Assembly: GCA_032718475.1 (NCBI GenBank)
Contig: JAUCBJ010006629.1
Span: forward strand, 1-64,000
From: Nemertoderma westbladi
Taxonomy: Eukaryota > Xenacoelomorpha > Nemertodermatida > Nemertodermatidae
Reading direction: 5' to 3'
Length of the DNA: 64,000 bases
Shown: piece after piece, positions 10,082-20,044 of the stretch
Numbering within the stretch: position 1 is the stretch's first letter
Layout: each line of letters begins with the position of its first letter
Notes under the pieces: model-generated
Told to the model about the DNA's origin: nothing
The model's input: the letters and a program-made list of their open reading frames with translations, nothing else
Databases searched by the model: none
Position numbers and translations under genes: made by a program

Positions 10082-11873
10082 GTAGAGCTCATAAACTCTA
10101 TCCACTAACCCATCGGAACCCAAAACTCTATACACAAACCCATCGGAACCATAAACTCTATCCACCAACCCATCGGAACCCTAAACTCTATCCACCAACC
10201 CATCGGAACCATAAACTCTATCCACCAACCCATCGGAACCATAAACTCTATCCACCAACCCATCGGAACCATAAACTCTATCCACCAACCCATCGGAACC
10301 CTAAACTCTATCCACCAACCCATCGGAACCATAAACTCTATCCACCAACCCATCGGAACCATAAACTCTATCCACCAACCCATCGGAACCATAAACTCTA
10401 TCCACCAACCCATCGGAACCATAAACTCTATCCACCAACCCATCGGAACCATAAACTCTATCCACCAACCCATCGGAACCATAAACTCTATCCACCAACC
10501 CATCGGAACCATCAACTACATCCACCAACCCATCGGAACCATAATCTGTATCCACCAACACATCGGAAGCCTAAACTCTATCCACCAACCCATCGGAACC
10601 ATAAACTCTATCCACCAACACATCGGAACCCTAAACTCTATCCACCAACCCATCGGAACCATAAACTCTATCCACCAACCGATCGGAACCATAAACTCTA
10701 TCCACCAACCCATCGGAACCATAAAATCTATCTACCAACCCATCGGAACCATAAACTCTATCCACCAACCCATCGGAACCATAAACTCTATCCACTAATC
10801 CATCGGACTCATAAACTCTATCCACCAACTCATCGGAACCATAACCTCTATCCACCAACCCATCGGAACCATAACATCTATCCACCAACCCATCGGGAAC
10901 CATAACCTCTATCCACCAAACCATCGGAACCATAAACTCTATCCACCAACCCATCGGACTCATCATAAACTCTGTCCAGTAATCCATCGGAACCATAACC
11001 TCTATCCACCAACCCATCGGAACCATCACCTCTATCCACCAACCCCTCGGAACCATAAACTCTATCCACCAACCCATCGGAACCATAAACTCTATCCACC
11101 AAACCATCGGAACCATAAACTCTATCCACCAACCCATCGGAACCATAACATCTATCCACCAACCCATCGGAACCATAAACTCTTTCCACCAACCCATCGG
11201 AACCATAATCTGTATCCACCAACACATCGGAAGCCTAAACTCTATCCACCAACCCATCGGAACCATAAACTCTATCTACCAACACATCGGAACCCTAAAC
11301 TCTATCCACCAACCCATCGGAACCATAAACTCTATCCACCAACCCATCGGAACCATAAACTCTATCCACCAACCCATCGGAACCATAAACTCTATCTACC
11401 AACCCATCGGAACCATAAACTCTATCCACCAACCCATCGGAACCAAAAACTCTATCCACTAACCCATCGGACTCATAAACTCTATCCACCAACTCATCGG
11501 AACCATAACCTCTATCCACCAACCCATCGGAACCATAACCTCTATCCACCAACCCATCGGGAACCATAACCTCTATCCACCAAACCATCGTACCATAAAC
11601 TCTATCCACCAACCCATCGGACTCATAATAAACTCTGTCCAGTAATCCATCGGAACCATAACCTCTATCCACCAACCCATCGGAACCATCAACTCTATCC
11701 ACCAACCCCTCGGAACCATAAACTCTATCCACCAACCCATCGGAACCATAAACTCTATCCACCAAACCATCGGAACCATAAACTCTGTCCACAAACCCAT
11801 CGGAACCATAAACTCTGTCCACTAAACCTTCGGAGTTATAAGATTTGGCAACTGACATGGATCTTAATTACTG
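10082..11873 (+). other. Candidate exon enclosing the minisatellite
   Basis: A T-rich acceptor (TTATTTTATAG, AG at 10080-10081) precedes the array. The strong donor CTG|GTAAGT (GT at 11874-11875) follows it. The last 14 codons before the donor read SYKIWQLTWILITG, like a WD40 strand with its KIW signature and closing ITG. The exon ends in phase 1, the same phase as the exon at 1-170. The frame is not conserved across the whole array (net +1 by my count of indels), so a functional exon is uncertain. A possible next acceptor, GCTTGGTCACAG, lies near 11923 with AATAAA about 20 bp downstream. Confidence 0.25.
10086..11850. repeat. 30-bp minisatellite (about 58 units)
   Basis: Uninterrupted array of a 30-bp unit reading HRNHKLYPPT in one plus frame. 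The period is a multiple of three, so several frames on both strands stay open for hundreds of bases, for example MVPMGWWIEF repeats on the minus strand. There are variant units (CATAATCTGTATC, CGGAAGCC, GTCCAGTAATCC) and single-base indels near 10894, 11551 and 11588. The variants recur about 664 bp apart, showing that a block of 22 units was duplicated. The long minus-strand frames are by-products of the periodicity. Confidence 0.9.
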
Positions 11874-11875
11874 GT

Positions 11876-12066
11876 AAGTAATAATTATGATTTTTTTGCC
11901 TTTGCTTGGTCACAGTGCAAACCTATCATCGAACATACGTCAATAAACATATTTCTATACATTAAACTATGATATACTAGATATATAGTATATTGCATGT
12001 CACAGTTATATAAATTAAATGAAACTAAAACATGAGTGGACTAGACTATGTCACTAATACACACTA
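11876..12066. other. Non-coding spacer
   Basis: No clear gene. It contains the possible acceptor and AATAAA noted for the candidate exon. Confidence 0.4.
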
Positions 12067-12305
12067 CTAGGACGAGAGAGAATGGACTGGACAGTTGAAA
12101 TGAGATTTTTTCATAGTTGTCGCAATTTCGTTTCTCTCAAGTTCAGTATCCCTTTCAAGTTGGTCTTTATATGTTATAGCCGGTCGTCCACGCAAACACT
12201 TTCCCTCTGTTGGTTGCCAGTAAAGCAGATCTGGTATTAAAACCTCATGTTTACTTCTCCAGCAGTGCCCACTGAATGTTAATCTGCATTCACGGGGGTT
12301 GTGTG
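12067..12305 (-). pseudogene. LINE ORF2 C-terminal fragment
   Basis: On the minus strand the frame from about 12305 to the stop TAG (12067-12069) reads RLTFSGHCWRSKHEVL, then DLLYWQPTEGK, then RGRPAITYKDQLERD. This 'FAGHC ... LW.P ... RGRP..TYxDxLxRD' signature is the conserved tail of a group of animal non-LTR retrotransposon reverse transcriptases. Only the tail remains and no upstream reverse transcriptase frame is joined to it. It lies in the opposite orientation to the relic at 12905-13960 and may come from the same lineage. Confidence 0.65.
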
Positions 12306-12904
12306 GTTGATCAATGTGTTATATGTCATATTGTTGACATATGTTCGTATTGTCATATTGTTGTCTCCAGATGTTATGTTTATCATTAATGTTTCATTTT
12401 TCTGTTAAAATGACATTTTCTTATTCCTTATTTATTTATAGATTAAGTCTACCGCAAAAAGAAACACAATTTAAATAATTTAATAAATTAAATGAATGAA
12501 CTGAGCGATTTTGTGTAACTTATGATGATGATTCGCCATTTACAAACTCCAGTTGGTCGCCACTATCTCACTAAACCTTAAAGTAAGTGTAGCATGTATT
12601 CATAAAATAAACACTGACTTTTTTACTTAGATCTTTATAATGGTACAGCACCGGTATTGGTTTCTTGGTTTCTTCTATTAAATAACAACAGCAGACTAGT
12701 TAGTGTTTATTAAGTTGCACAGAGTTTAAGATAAGCTGTTAGTTGGATAGCACGCGAACACGAATCTGGGCCGAACTGAACCGAACTGATCGAAAGTGTG
12801 GCGAAATGGACCAAGTGTCTATAGCGATAGTGTTAACCGAAATTCTGTCAATCTTCAGGATTTTATCTCTGTAAATGGATTGTTTTCGGCTGGAACCTAG
12901 TTCA

Positions 12905-13960
12905 AAAAGGGGCTGGAAAGCTATGGACTCATAGTGGACCCAGTGGTCACAAGTCCCAGATAGACCATTTTCTGTTTCGTAGGAAATAAAGGAGCTCTAT
13001 AAAAGACTGTAATGCTTTTACACTTCGACCCTTCTCCAGTGATCACCACCTTATTGTGGCTAAGGTAAGACTTAGTCTGCGTGCTAGCAGAACAACGAAA
13101 TCTGCCTTGCCGCGGCATGACTGGTCCTCTCAGTTGCAACAGCCAAGTGTGAGATACAGATTCACACTACAGCTGAGCAACAGCGGCACATCACTGTGAG
13201 GGCAATACTGCCTACACAGAAGCAGTTAAGTTAACAGCTGCAGAAAAAGTTGCTGTATACTCTCGAAACCGGAAAAGGGCCCCCTGGACTGACCACAAAA
13301 TTCAGAAGTGCCGAAATGACCTTCATAAGGCGCCGAAAGAGTCCCGACTCAAACAGACAACAGCGGCCAAGAATGCAGTTAAGGCTGCATCTAGATCCCC
13401 GAACAGGCAGTACTCTGTTAATATGCAGGAGCTAATAAACCAACATGTTGATGCCATCAATGATTCTGACAACAGCAGGCAATCATCTCAGGCATAAAAA
13501 TTGATCAACTTGCTTACTGGGCGAAAAGCCAACCAACCACCAAGGTTAATACAGAATCACCAGCCGATCGCCTCAATGGTTGGAAGGCCCACTTTGAAAA
13601 GCTCCTCAATAATGACAGGGTATTGCCTGATAACTTTATAGAAGTAAAAGTTTTTGAGTCTGTACTCCCAGATATTCCCATTGGCGATATCTCCTTTGCA
13701 GAAGTGAAGGCTGCTGCAAAGAGAAGACAGGCATCTGGCTGTTATCTTTGTTGACTTCTTCAAGGCCTTTGATTCAGTCTCTCTCTCACGTATGTTCAGC
13801 ATACTTTCATTATATGGGTTTCCTGATGAAATTATTGCAGCAATCAGATCAGTATACGGTGGTTCGACAACGTTTGTGTCGATCGAGGACCAAGGAATAT
13901 GAGGTGATGCAAGGGGTGAGGGAACATGGGGTGACAGAAGTGGGGGGAAAACCAACAAAT
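12905..13960 (+). pseudogene. LINE relic: endonuclease C-terminus plus reverse transcriptase motif
   Basis: Pieces of a non-LTR retrotransposon in several frames. At 12940-13130 the translation gives SGHKSQIDHFLFRRK and SSDHHLIVAKVRLSLR, the end of an apurinic-type endonuclease including its SDH-like motif. At 13265-13740 comes linker-type sequence with several frame changes. At 13745-13910 it gives FVDFFKAFDSVSLSRM and LYGFPDEIIAAIRSVYGG, the reverse transcriptase motif A region. Sequence between the linker and motif A is missing and the rest of the domain is absent. A G19 run follows, then Bel/Pao element 1 begins. Confidence 0.7.
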
Positions 13961-13979
13961 GGGGGGGGGGGGGGGGGGG
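13961..13979. repeat. G19 homopolymer
   Basis: Nineteen consecutive G. A second G run of the same length lies at 29396-29414 inside another LINE relic. This could be a real microsatellite or a sequencing or assembly artefact. Confidence 0.8.
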
Positions 13980-14008
13980 CAGCTGGCAAGTATAACGTGT
14001 ATCCTTTG

Positions 14009-15654
14009 TGTTCGCGGTATTTCAACTTTCCATAACGCGAGTTGAATATTTTTGTATTTTATTTAAAATTGATTATTCCGATATTACTACTGGGTGCGGG
14101 ACCATGGGTTTTGGGCACATTCAATAAACTGGGGGCGATTTATGGGCGAACTTTGGGGCAACTTACAGGGTACGGGAATAATTTCATAGTTATAAGGGCC
14201 AGGGGGGGATGGCAAATGCAAGCAGTATTCAGGTTAGCCTGAGTACTATTAGGCCCTGGCCAACTTCCTGCTGCCTGTAGGGGTGGATTTGGTAATGCGC
14301 CAGGCCTAAAGGACAAGGACTGCCCTTAGCGGTCCCTGGCCAACAGCAGCCATTACGAGACTGAAAAGAACTCGGACCGCTGACTGCTTGTGTCAGGGAT
14401 TTGCGACGGGCACCGACGGCCCCTTAGTAGCCAAGCCGTTCTGGTTCTCGATGATCGTTCCCTTCGGGGTTCGTGAGGGGTGGAGCGGACACGCGAACGG
14501 GTGGCCAACTAACGACTGCCCCCTGACCTAAGCCGTACTGGTTCTCGATGACCGATCCCTTCGGGGTTCGCGAGGGGTGGGACGGACATGCGAAAGGGCT
14601 GGCCACAGGACGGGTTTGACGAGAACTGCCCTTAGCGGTCTCTGGTCAACGGCAGCTACTATGAGACTGAAAAGAACTCGGAACGCTGACTGCTTGTACT
14701 GGGATTTGCGACGGGAACCGACGACAGACCCCTTAGCCAAGCCGTACTGGTTCTCGATGATCGTTCCCTTCGGGGTTCGTGAGGGGTGGAACGGACACGC
14801 GATGGGGTCGAAAGACAAAGGACTAGACTCGACTAGACTCTACTGGCCTACCGACTGTTCGGAGCAGTTTCTCGGCTGCCGAAGCGACTACGAGCCTGAA
14901 AGGGACTCGGAAAGCCTAGGTGGTTGGGTTTCTGTGACGAAACGACGGACCCCTAGCCAAGCCGTTCTGGTTCTCGATGATCGAACCCTTCGGGGTTCGT
15001 GAGGGGTGGAACGGACACGCGAACGGGTCCACCGACACGACAGACTCCTAGCCAAGCCGTACTGGTTCTCGATGACCGAACCCTTCGGGGTTCGAGAGGG
15101 GTGGTACGGATACGCGACAGAGTCTACCGACTGGACCGACCCTTAGCCAAGCCGTGCTGGTTCTCGATGATCGTTCCCTTCGGGGTTCATGAGGGGTGGA
15201 ACGGACACGCGACAGGGTCGACCGACACCGACACTACGGCACTAAGACTGGGACCGAGGGAAAATCTGGGGAACATTAGGTAGGCTAAAATTCTGAGCGA
15301 ACAGTGGTATAATATACCGTAGGGATTAATATTATCGTGTATAATTATTGTGAATATTTGGTGTATATTGATTTGGGGACGCCCAAAATTATTCTTAATC
15401 AGGTTTCAATGATGTTGAACAGGTTTCAATGATGTTGAACAAGTTTCAATGATGTTGAACGGGTTTCAACTATAGGAAGTTACATTAAAGAGTATATCCA
15501 ACTAATGCAGCTTTTTATCAACCGCAAACTTGCATCTCAGAAAATATTCCCTCCCGACAATCAATATCCGGTGACTGGCCGGGGCTCGGTGGTCTGTTAA
15601 GTCACGTCTCCAGCATCGGCGTTTTTCCCCCCTGGTGTAGGGATAACGGCAACA
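14009..15654 (+). repeat. 5' LTR of element 1
   Basis: 1,646 bp, TG...CA ends. Six copies of a unit containing CTGGTTCTCGATGA, CCCTTCGGGG and GAGGGGTGG start near 14430, 14526, 14722, 14955, 15050 and 15148. In the fourth, 14982-14999 can fold as a perfect 7-bp stem with a C(TTCG)G tetraloop. Three copies of the dyad motif GAGMCTGAAARRRACTCGG lie at 14354-14376, 14660-14684 and 14889-14912. Near the 3' end (15403-15470) a 20-bp unit, GTTTCAATGATGTTGAAC with two more bases, repeats three times. ORFs here change frame between copies and look non-coding. Confidence 0.93.
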
Positions 15655-15905
15655 AAATTAAGAATAATTCACGTGGTTAATTTTGACAGGGTGTCAAAAT
15701 TAAGAATAATTACGGTCAACTTCAACTGGTGGAAGTTGAGAATCCTTCAATACTCTTCAAAAACTCTCTACGTGCTTGCCAGCACCCACTACGAGGAAAC
15801 TCTGGTATTTGAGTTGAGACAAAGTCGTGGTTTAACTAATCAGCAAACTCGATCTAACCAACTCGTAGTCGGCAGATCACATATTTGGAGAGTTGTTAAC
15901 AGGGA
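15655..15905 (+). promoter_or_regulatory. Leader region with 12-bp hairpin after the 5' LTR
   Basis: TTAATTTTGACA at 15677-15688 and its exact reverse complement at 15692-15703 form a 12-bp stem with a GGG loop. The 14-mer AAATTAAGAATAAT occurs directly after the LTR and again just after the hairpin. This is where primer binding and packaging signals normally lie. I could not match a primer-binding site to a specific tRNA; a TGG at 15674 begins a candidate about 20 nt from the LTR end. Element 2 keeps the hairpin. Confidence 0.5.
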
Positions 15906-16097
15906 ATGGAAGTATCGATCACACCCATTGATATAATTCAAGTTGAGCCAGGAATCTGGCACGTCGAAGTTGAGGTACAAGGAACGAACGTTGGACGATT
16001 CAGGATTACTGTTCGGGTGGTCCAAGCTGAGTACAATACCTACGAGGAACTGTTTTACGACATCGCGTATCTAGCCATCGACGAGGCGTTACAATGA
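15906..16097 (+). CDS. Small 63-codon ORF overlapping the gag start
   Basis: A 63-residue acidic protein, MEVSITPIDIIQVEPG at the N-terminus and YLAIDEALQ at the C-terminus. Its stop overlaps the gag start as ATGA (stop TGA 16095-16097, start ATG 16094-16096). Element 2 has the same ORF with the same overlap (57193-57384) and one visible residue change (Thr to Met). The predicted fold is mostly beta strand then helix, with no recognised domain. The ATGA overlap is the arrangement used for termination-reinitiation in some elements; that role here is inference. It could instead be a chance leader ORF preserved because both insertions are young. Confidence 0.5.
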   Translation: MEVSITPIDIIQVEPGIWHVEVEVQGTNVGRFRITVRVVQAEYNTYEELFYDIAYLAIDEALQ

Positions 16098-19000
16098 CAA
16101 CAAATAACGTATCCGATACCGACGAGATGGATCACCACACAGACTCGGAAGCCGACGAGGTACCAAACGTCAAGAACATGACCCGTCGGTTAGGGGCTCT
16201 TAAAGGCGGAGTAACCCGAGCGTATCAACGGATGGAGAAACAACTCAAGGGAGTCAAAACCCCCCTCAATGAGGTACAAACTCAGCTCCAAAGTATCCGA
16301 AATATCCTACAGCGGTACGAAAGAATGATACAGGCGTACCAAGAGCTCGTTCCCCCCACCGATCAGGAAAACTACCCCAAGTTGGAAGAACACGTTGTAC
16401 ATCTAGATGGGTTCCGCAAACAACACCGGAGGACCCTCAGCCTTGTGAGAGGCTATGAGGAACAGTATTACAAGAGGGCTGACGCGGAATCAGTACGATC
16501 CTCCAGCATCAGGACAGCAGTACATCGAAAGAGAACGGGGTCCGCTAGAAATCAGCACTCCAGCGCTAGGAGCGAGATATCCGGCTCGGCGCGCAGTTCT
16601 CAAGGGGCGCCGCCACTCCGAGACCAACTGCGAGAACGGAAGGCATTAGCCCTCAAAGCTCGGATGGAAGATGAGTATATTCAACTGCAAGCCAAGCAAG
16701 ATGTATTAGCCGCTGAAACACAAAAGCGAGAGGCCGAACAAGCGGCCGAACGGCAGGCCGAACAACGCGAACAGGAGGCCGAACAACATAGACGAGAGGC
16801 CGAACGACAGGCCGAACAACGTGGACGAGAGGCCGAACGGCAGGCCGAACAACATAGACAGGAGGCCGAACAACATAGACGGGAGGACGAACGACAGGCC
16901 GAACAACGCAAACAGGAGGCCGAACAACGCGGACGAGAGGCCGAACGAGAGATCGAACAACGTAAATGGGAAGCGGAAATGCGTAAACAACACGCCGAGG
17001 CCCAAGCAATTCTCATCCACAAAAAGAATGCGGATATTGCAAAACTCGCAGAATACGAAGCCGCACTTATAGAACGAGATATTCAACTCTACGAGGACTG
17101 GGAAAGGGATATAGATCAGGAATATGAACCAATTCCGGTACCGGAGTTAGAAAAGTCATTTACACCAACAGCGGCGAAACCTCCGAAACCCGAGATCCCG
17201 CCTACCAAACAGTCTACGCTATCGGCACAAGCCCCGGTGTTCCATCCCCCACCGGCTACGCTAAAGAATGAGGAACCTTATTTCCCATCCAACACCACGA
17301 CAGCGAGTGTACCCAAGTACGAGCCTGAAAAGGACTCGGAACGGGACGCCACTCCCCGATCGAACAACCCATTTACATCAACACCACAAACTCGTAGCCG
17401 CGTCATTATTAAAACTCCACCTATTATTGATCCATCAAGTATGGGAGTGAGTGCCAATAACTATAACCCTCCGAGTCACTCCAGTTCAGACGACGTCAGC
17501 ATCATCCGGGCGTTGGAGAACCGCCTTGCCATGCCTAAGATGGAGATTCGCACCTTCGAAGGAGATCCCGTTGATTACCTCAGATTCAAGAAACGGTTCT
17601 TTGCGCAGATCGGATCAACGGACATAGCCGACGCACAGAAATTGGTATATTTATCGCAATACCTGGGTGACAAACCACGCCGAATCATCGCTTGTTTTGA
17701 GGGAGGTTCTCATGAAGCATACTACGACGCATGGAAAACTCTAGACAAAAGATACGGAAATACCGGGACTATAATTAATAAAACTCTAGAGAGACTGATA
17801 CAGGACGCGGGATCACTAGGGGACCCACAGAACATACAGGAATTCTCCGACTCTATGAAGGATGCATACTATACCTTGAAACCCTTAAATAAGGAGGACC
17901 AGGTGAACAACATTCTAAACCTCCGACAGATCACCAAGAAGTTCCCCGGATGGCTACAAAGTAAGTGGGCTTATAAATGTGTAGATCTCCGGCGCAGACA
18001 TCCAGATCGAGATCCTAGCTTCCTTGAAATGTCGGCATTCCTGGAAGATATCTCCGAGGCCATGAATGACTCGATGTTTTCAAAACAAAGTCTCGCAAAG
18101 TTGGACGGAATAGAGAGCAACTCCAGGAGTAAGATAACCCCTCCGAAACCGAGATTCCGCCCCCCACCGGTAAGTACGATGGCCATTACCATGGCAGAGG
18201 GTTCCGACGACGAAGACTACGAGGAACCGACATCCGCCGAGGAATGGGCATGTTATCTCGCGAGTTGGGCACCCGAAAGGGAAGGCATCACAAATTCCCT
18301 GCTCTGTCTCTTCTGTGGGGAGAAACACAAAGTGGAATTCTGCAGAAAGTTTCAGTTCGCCGAACTCGTCCCACGCTTCGAGGCGATAATGAAACACCGA
18401 GGATGCTTCCGGTGTCTTGGAACAGGTCACTATGTTCGGGAGTGCGACCAAAGATCATGCTGTACTGTCTGTAACGACCAACGCCATCACACGCTCCTCC
18501 ACATCCCCGCGAACTTCGATTTTACTACCCTCCCCTTTCGGATCGAAGCCAGGCGAAGAGGAGAAACAAACCACATCTTCAAAGGAACCCGGACAACCCA
18601 ACGGAGAGAAACCAACCCGTTTAAGATCTCCACCGATACACCACAAGTAACCAATATTTCGGCCACGATTAATCTTATAAATCGCCGCTACATGGTTTTC
18701 GCAAAGGTAATCCCAGTAAGGATCCAAGGAGTCGGCAAATCTTTGACGACACTCGCGTTCCTCGATAACGGGTCTGACGGAACCATCATCGACCGGGATT
18801 TCCTCGAGCAACTCGGCCTAGAATATGAACCTTGTAAACGGCCCATACAAACCATCACCGATAACAGAGAGGTAGAGTCCGGGGAGGTGCAACTCCAGAT
18901 GGAAGGAGTGATGAAGGGCTATGAAACGGCTAAGTTAACCATCAAGAACGCCTTGGTACACACAGACCTCCGGGTGCGGTTCCGACAATCAGCCGAGTAC

Positions 19001-20044
19001 GCCCCCCTCATACAATTAGACCGAGACGATGTAGACCTGAGGTGTCCGCAGTTGGACGTGAACCGTATCACCCTACTGATTGGACTTGATACACCGGAAC
19101 TACACATCCCCACCGGAGATATCGCTCGATCTATAAACCAGGATGATGGATTTTATGCTGAACGAACAATAATGGGATGGACACTCTGCGGCATTAAGGA
19201 GGAAACTACGGACACCTATACCTACCTTCCTAAATGTCAGATTAAAGAGAATGTAACCTCTGTGGGTTATTGCTCAGCTTCAGATCTTGACGAGGATTTG
19301 TTTCTGGAAACCGAGAAAACCCAACGAGAGATGACGAAATATTTTAATGTGGAGACCCGAGAGTTTGCCGAGAAGGACGAGAATCCGTCCGAGGAAGATC
19401 AATATTGTACCAACATTTTTGATCAGGCCACGTTCAAAGACGGACATTGGCGCATGCCCATGCTTTGGTGGCTAATAAGGTTGTTGATGATAATAATGAT
19501 GTTGATAACATTGACACCATTAACGGGAGAGCATGGACTAATCTGCCGTAATACCCAGATGGCGAACCCCTCAGTTGAGTCCCTCACTCCTAACCACCTA
19601 CTGGGGAGACCCAAAACCCACGTTCTCCCGGAAACCATGTTCCCGGATCCCAACGAGATCACGAAACATACAAACTGGAAAAAGGCCCAAGCGTTGGCAG
19701 CGCATTGGTGGAGAATCTGGGCCCAGGAGTACCTCATAACCCTCCGGATCAGGAGGAAATGGAACAACACCTACCGGAACGTCGCAGTTGGCGACATGGT
19801 ACTAATTAAAGAAGATCTCAAAGACCGCGTTCACTGGCCTGTGGCGCGGGTCGTGACCATACACCCAAGCAAAGACGGACTTGCGAGGACTGTGACGATA
19901 CGAACGAAATCGGGCCACTACCAACGCCCCATCCAGAAGCTGTGCCTTCTTGAAGGCAATGACAGTGGTGATTCTACAAGAGGTGATAAGTTCCCTACTA
20001 CGGATCCTGCTGCAGACATCGGTGACAATGACAAATGTGTTTAA
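16094..20044 (+). CDS. Bel/Pao gag-protease polyprotein, internally deleted pol
   Basis: 1,316 residues in one frame. Residues 1-130: coiled-coil N-terminus. About 205-330: Glu/Gln/Arg heptad repeats. About 480-660: DUF1759-type gag, starting PKMEIRTFEGDPVDYLRFKK. About 737-800: Cys/His knuckles (CLFCGEKHKVEFC, CFRCLGTGHYVREC, CCTVCNDQRHH). About 885-1050: retroviral-type aspartic protease (DUF1758-like) with FLDNGSDGTIID. A short piece of the protease-RT linker ends near 19460 (DGHWRM). Next come about 60 bp of low-complexity ATG/GTT-rich sequence, then a short pre-integrase remnant (19524-19577), then a second junction near 19578 into the DUF5641-type C-terminus. Reverse transcriptase, RNase H and integrase are gone, yet the frame is unbroken. 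It could still make Gag and protease but not copy or integrate itself. Confidence 0.9.
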   Translation: MTTNNVSDTDEMDHHTDSEADEVPNVKNMTRRLGALKGGVTRAYQRMEKQLKGVKTPLNEVQTQLQSIRNILQRYERMIQAYQELVPPTDQENYPKLEEHVVHLDGFRKQHRRTLSLVRGYEEQYYKRADAESVRSSSIRTAVHRKRTGSARNQHSSARSEISGSARSSQGAPPLRDQLRERKALALKARMEDEYIQLQAKQDVLAAETQKREAEQAAERQAEQREQEAEQHRREAERQAEQRGREAERQAEQHRQEAEQHRREDERQAEQRKQEAEQRGREAEREIEQRKWEAEMRKQHAEAQAILIHKKNADIAKLAEYEAALIERDIQLYEDWERDIDQEYEPIPVPELEKSFTPTAAKPPKPEIPPTKQSTLSAQAPVFHPPPATLKNEEPYFPSNTTTASVPKYEPEKDSERDATPRSNNPFTSTPQTRSRVIIKTPPIIDPSSMGVSANNYNPPSHSSSDDVSIIRALENRLAMPKMEIRTFEGDPVDYLRFKKRFFAQIGSTDIADAQKLVYLSQYLGDKPRRIIACFEGGSHEAYYDAWKTLDKRYGNTGTIINKTLERLIQDAGSLGDPQNIQEFSDSMKDAYYTLKPLNKEDQVNNILNLRQITKKFPGWLQSKWAYKCVDLRRRHPDRDPSFLEMSAFLEDISEAMNDSMFSKQSLAKLDGIESNSRSKITPPKPRFRPPPVSTMAITMAEGSDDEDYEEPTSAEEWACYLASWAPEREGITNSLLCLFCGEKHKVEFCRKFQFAELVPRFEAIMKHRGCFRCLGTGHYVRECDQRSCCTVCNDQRHHTLLHIPANFDFTTLPFRIEARRRGETNHIFKGTRTTQRRETNPFKISTDTPQVTNISATINLINRRYMVFAKVIPVRIQGVGKSLTTLAFLDNGSDGTIIDRDFLEQLGLEYEPCKRPIQTITDNREVESGEVQLQMEGVMKGYETAKLTIKNALVHTDLRVRFRQSAEYAPLIQLDRDDVDLRCPQLDVNRITLLIGLDTPELHIPTGDIARSINQDDGFYAERTIMGWTLCGIKEETTDTYTYLPKCQIKENVTSVGYCSASDLDEDLFLETEKTQREMTKYFNVETREFAEKDENPSEEDQYCTNIFDQATFKDGHWRMPMLWWLIRLLMIIMMLITLTPLTGEHGLICRNTQMANPSVESLTPNHLLGRPKTHVLPETMFPDPNEITKHTNWKKAQALAAHWWRIWAQEYLITLRIRRKWNNTYRNVAVGDMVLIKEDLKDRVHWPVARVVTIHPSKDGLARTVTIRTKSGHYQRPIQKLCLLEGNDSGDSTRGDKFPTTDPAADIGDNDKCV

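Noticed and set aside
10086-11850. CRISPR-like array
   Set aside because: Units are contiguous 30-bp repeats with no unique spacers, in eukaryotic DNA.
10105-11858. Long minus-strand ORFs made of MVPMGWWIEF or GSDGLVDRVY repeats
   Set aside because: They are the reverse frames of a 30-bp minisatellite; the period being a multiple of three keeps all frames open. No start context or flanking coding sequence supports them.
12921-13139. 72-codon minus-strand ORF
   Set aside because: Lies antisense to the endonuclease remnant of a LINE, which explains the sequence better.
14424-15283. ORFs of 60-141 codons within the LTRs (also at 24471-25330, 46881-47740 and 58014-58873)
   Set aside because: Produced by repeated GC-rich units; they occur on both strands, change frame between repeat copies and show no domain.
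15673-15936. 87-codon ORF upstream of gag, present in both elements
   Set aside because: It lacks an ATG (begins GTG), overlaps the hairpin leader and its conservation is explained by the youth of the copies.
16653-17086. Minus-strand and shifted-frame ORFs over the gag coiled-coil region (also 56101-56637)
   Set aside because: Shadows of the 21-bp heptad repeat.
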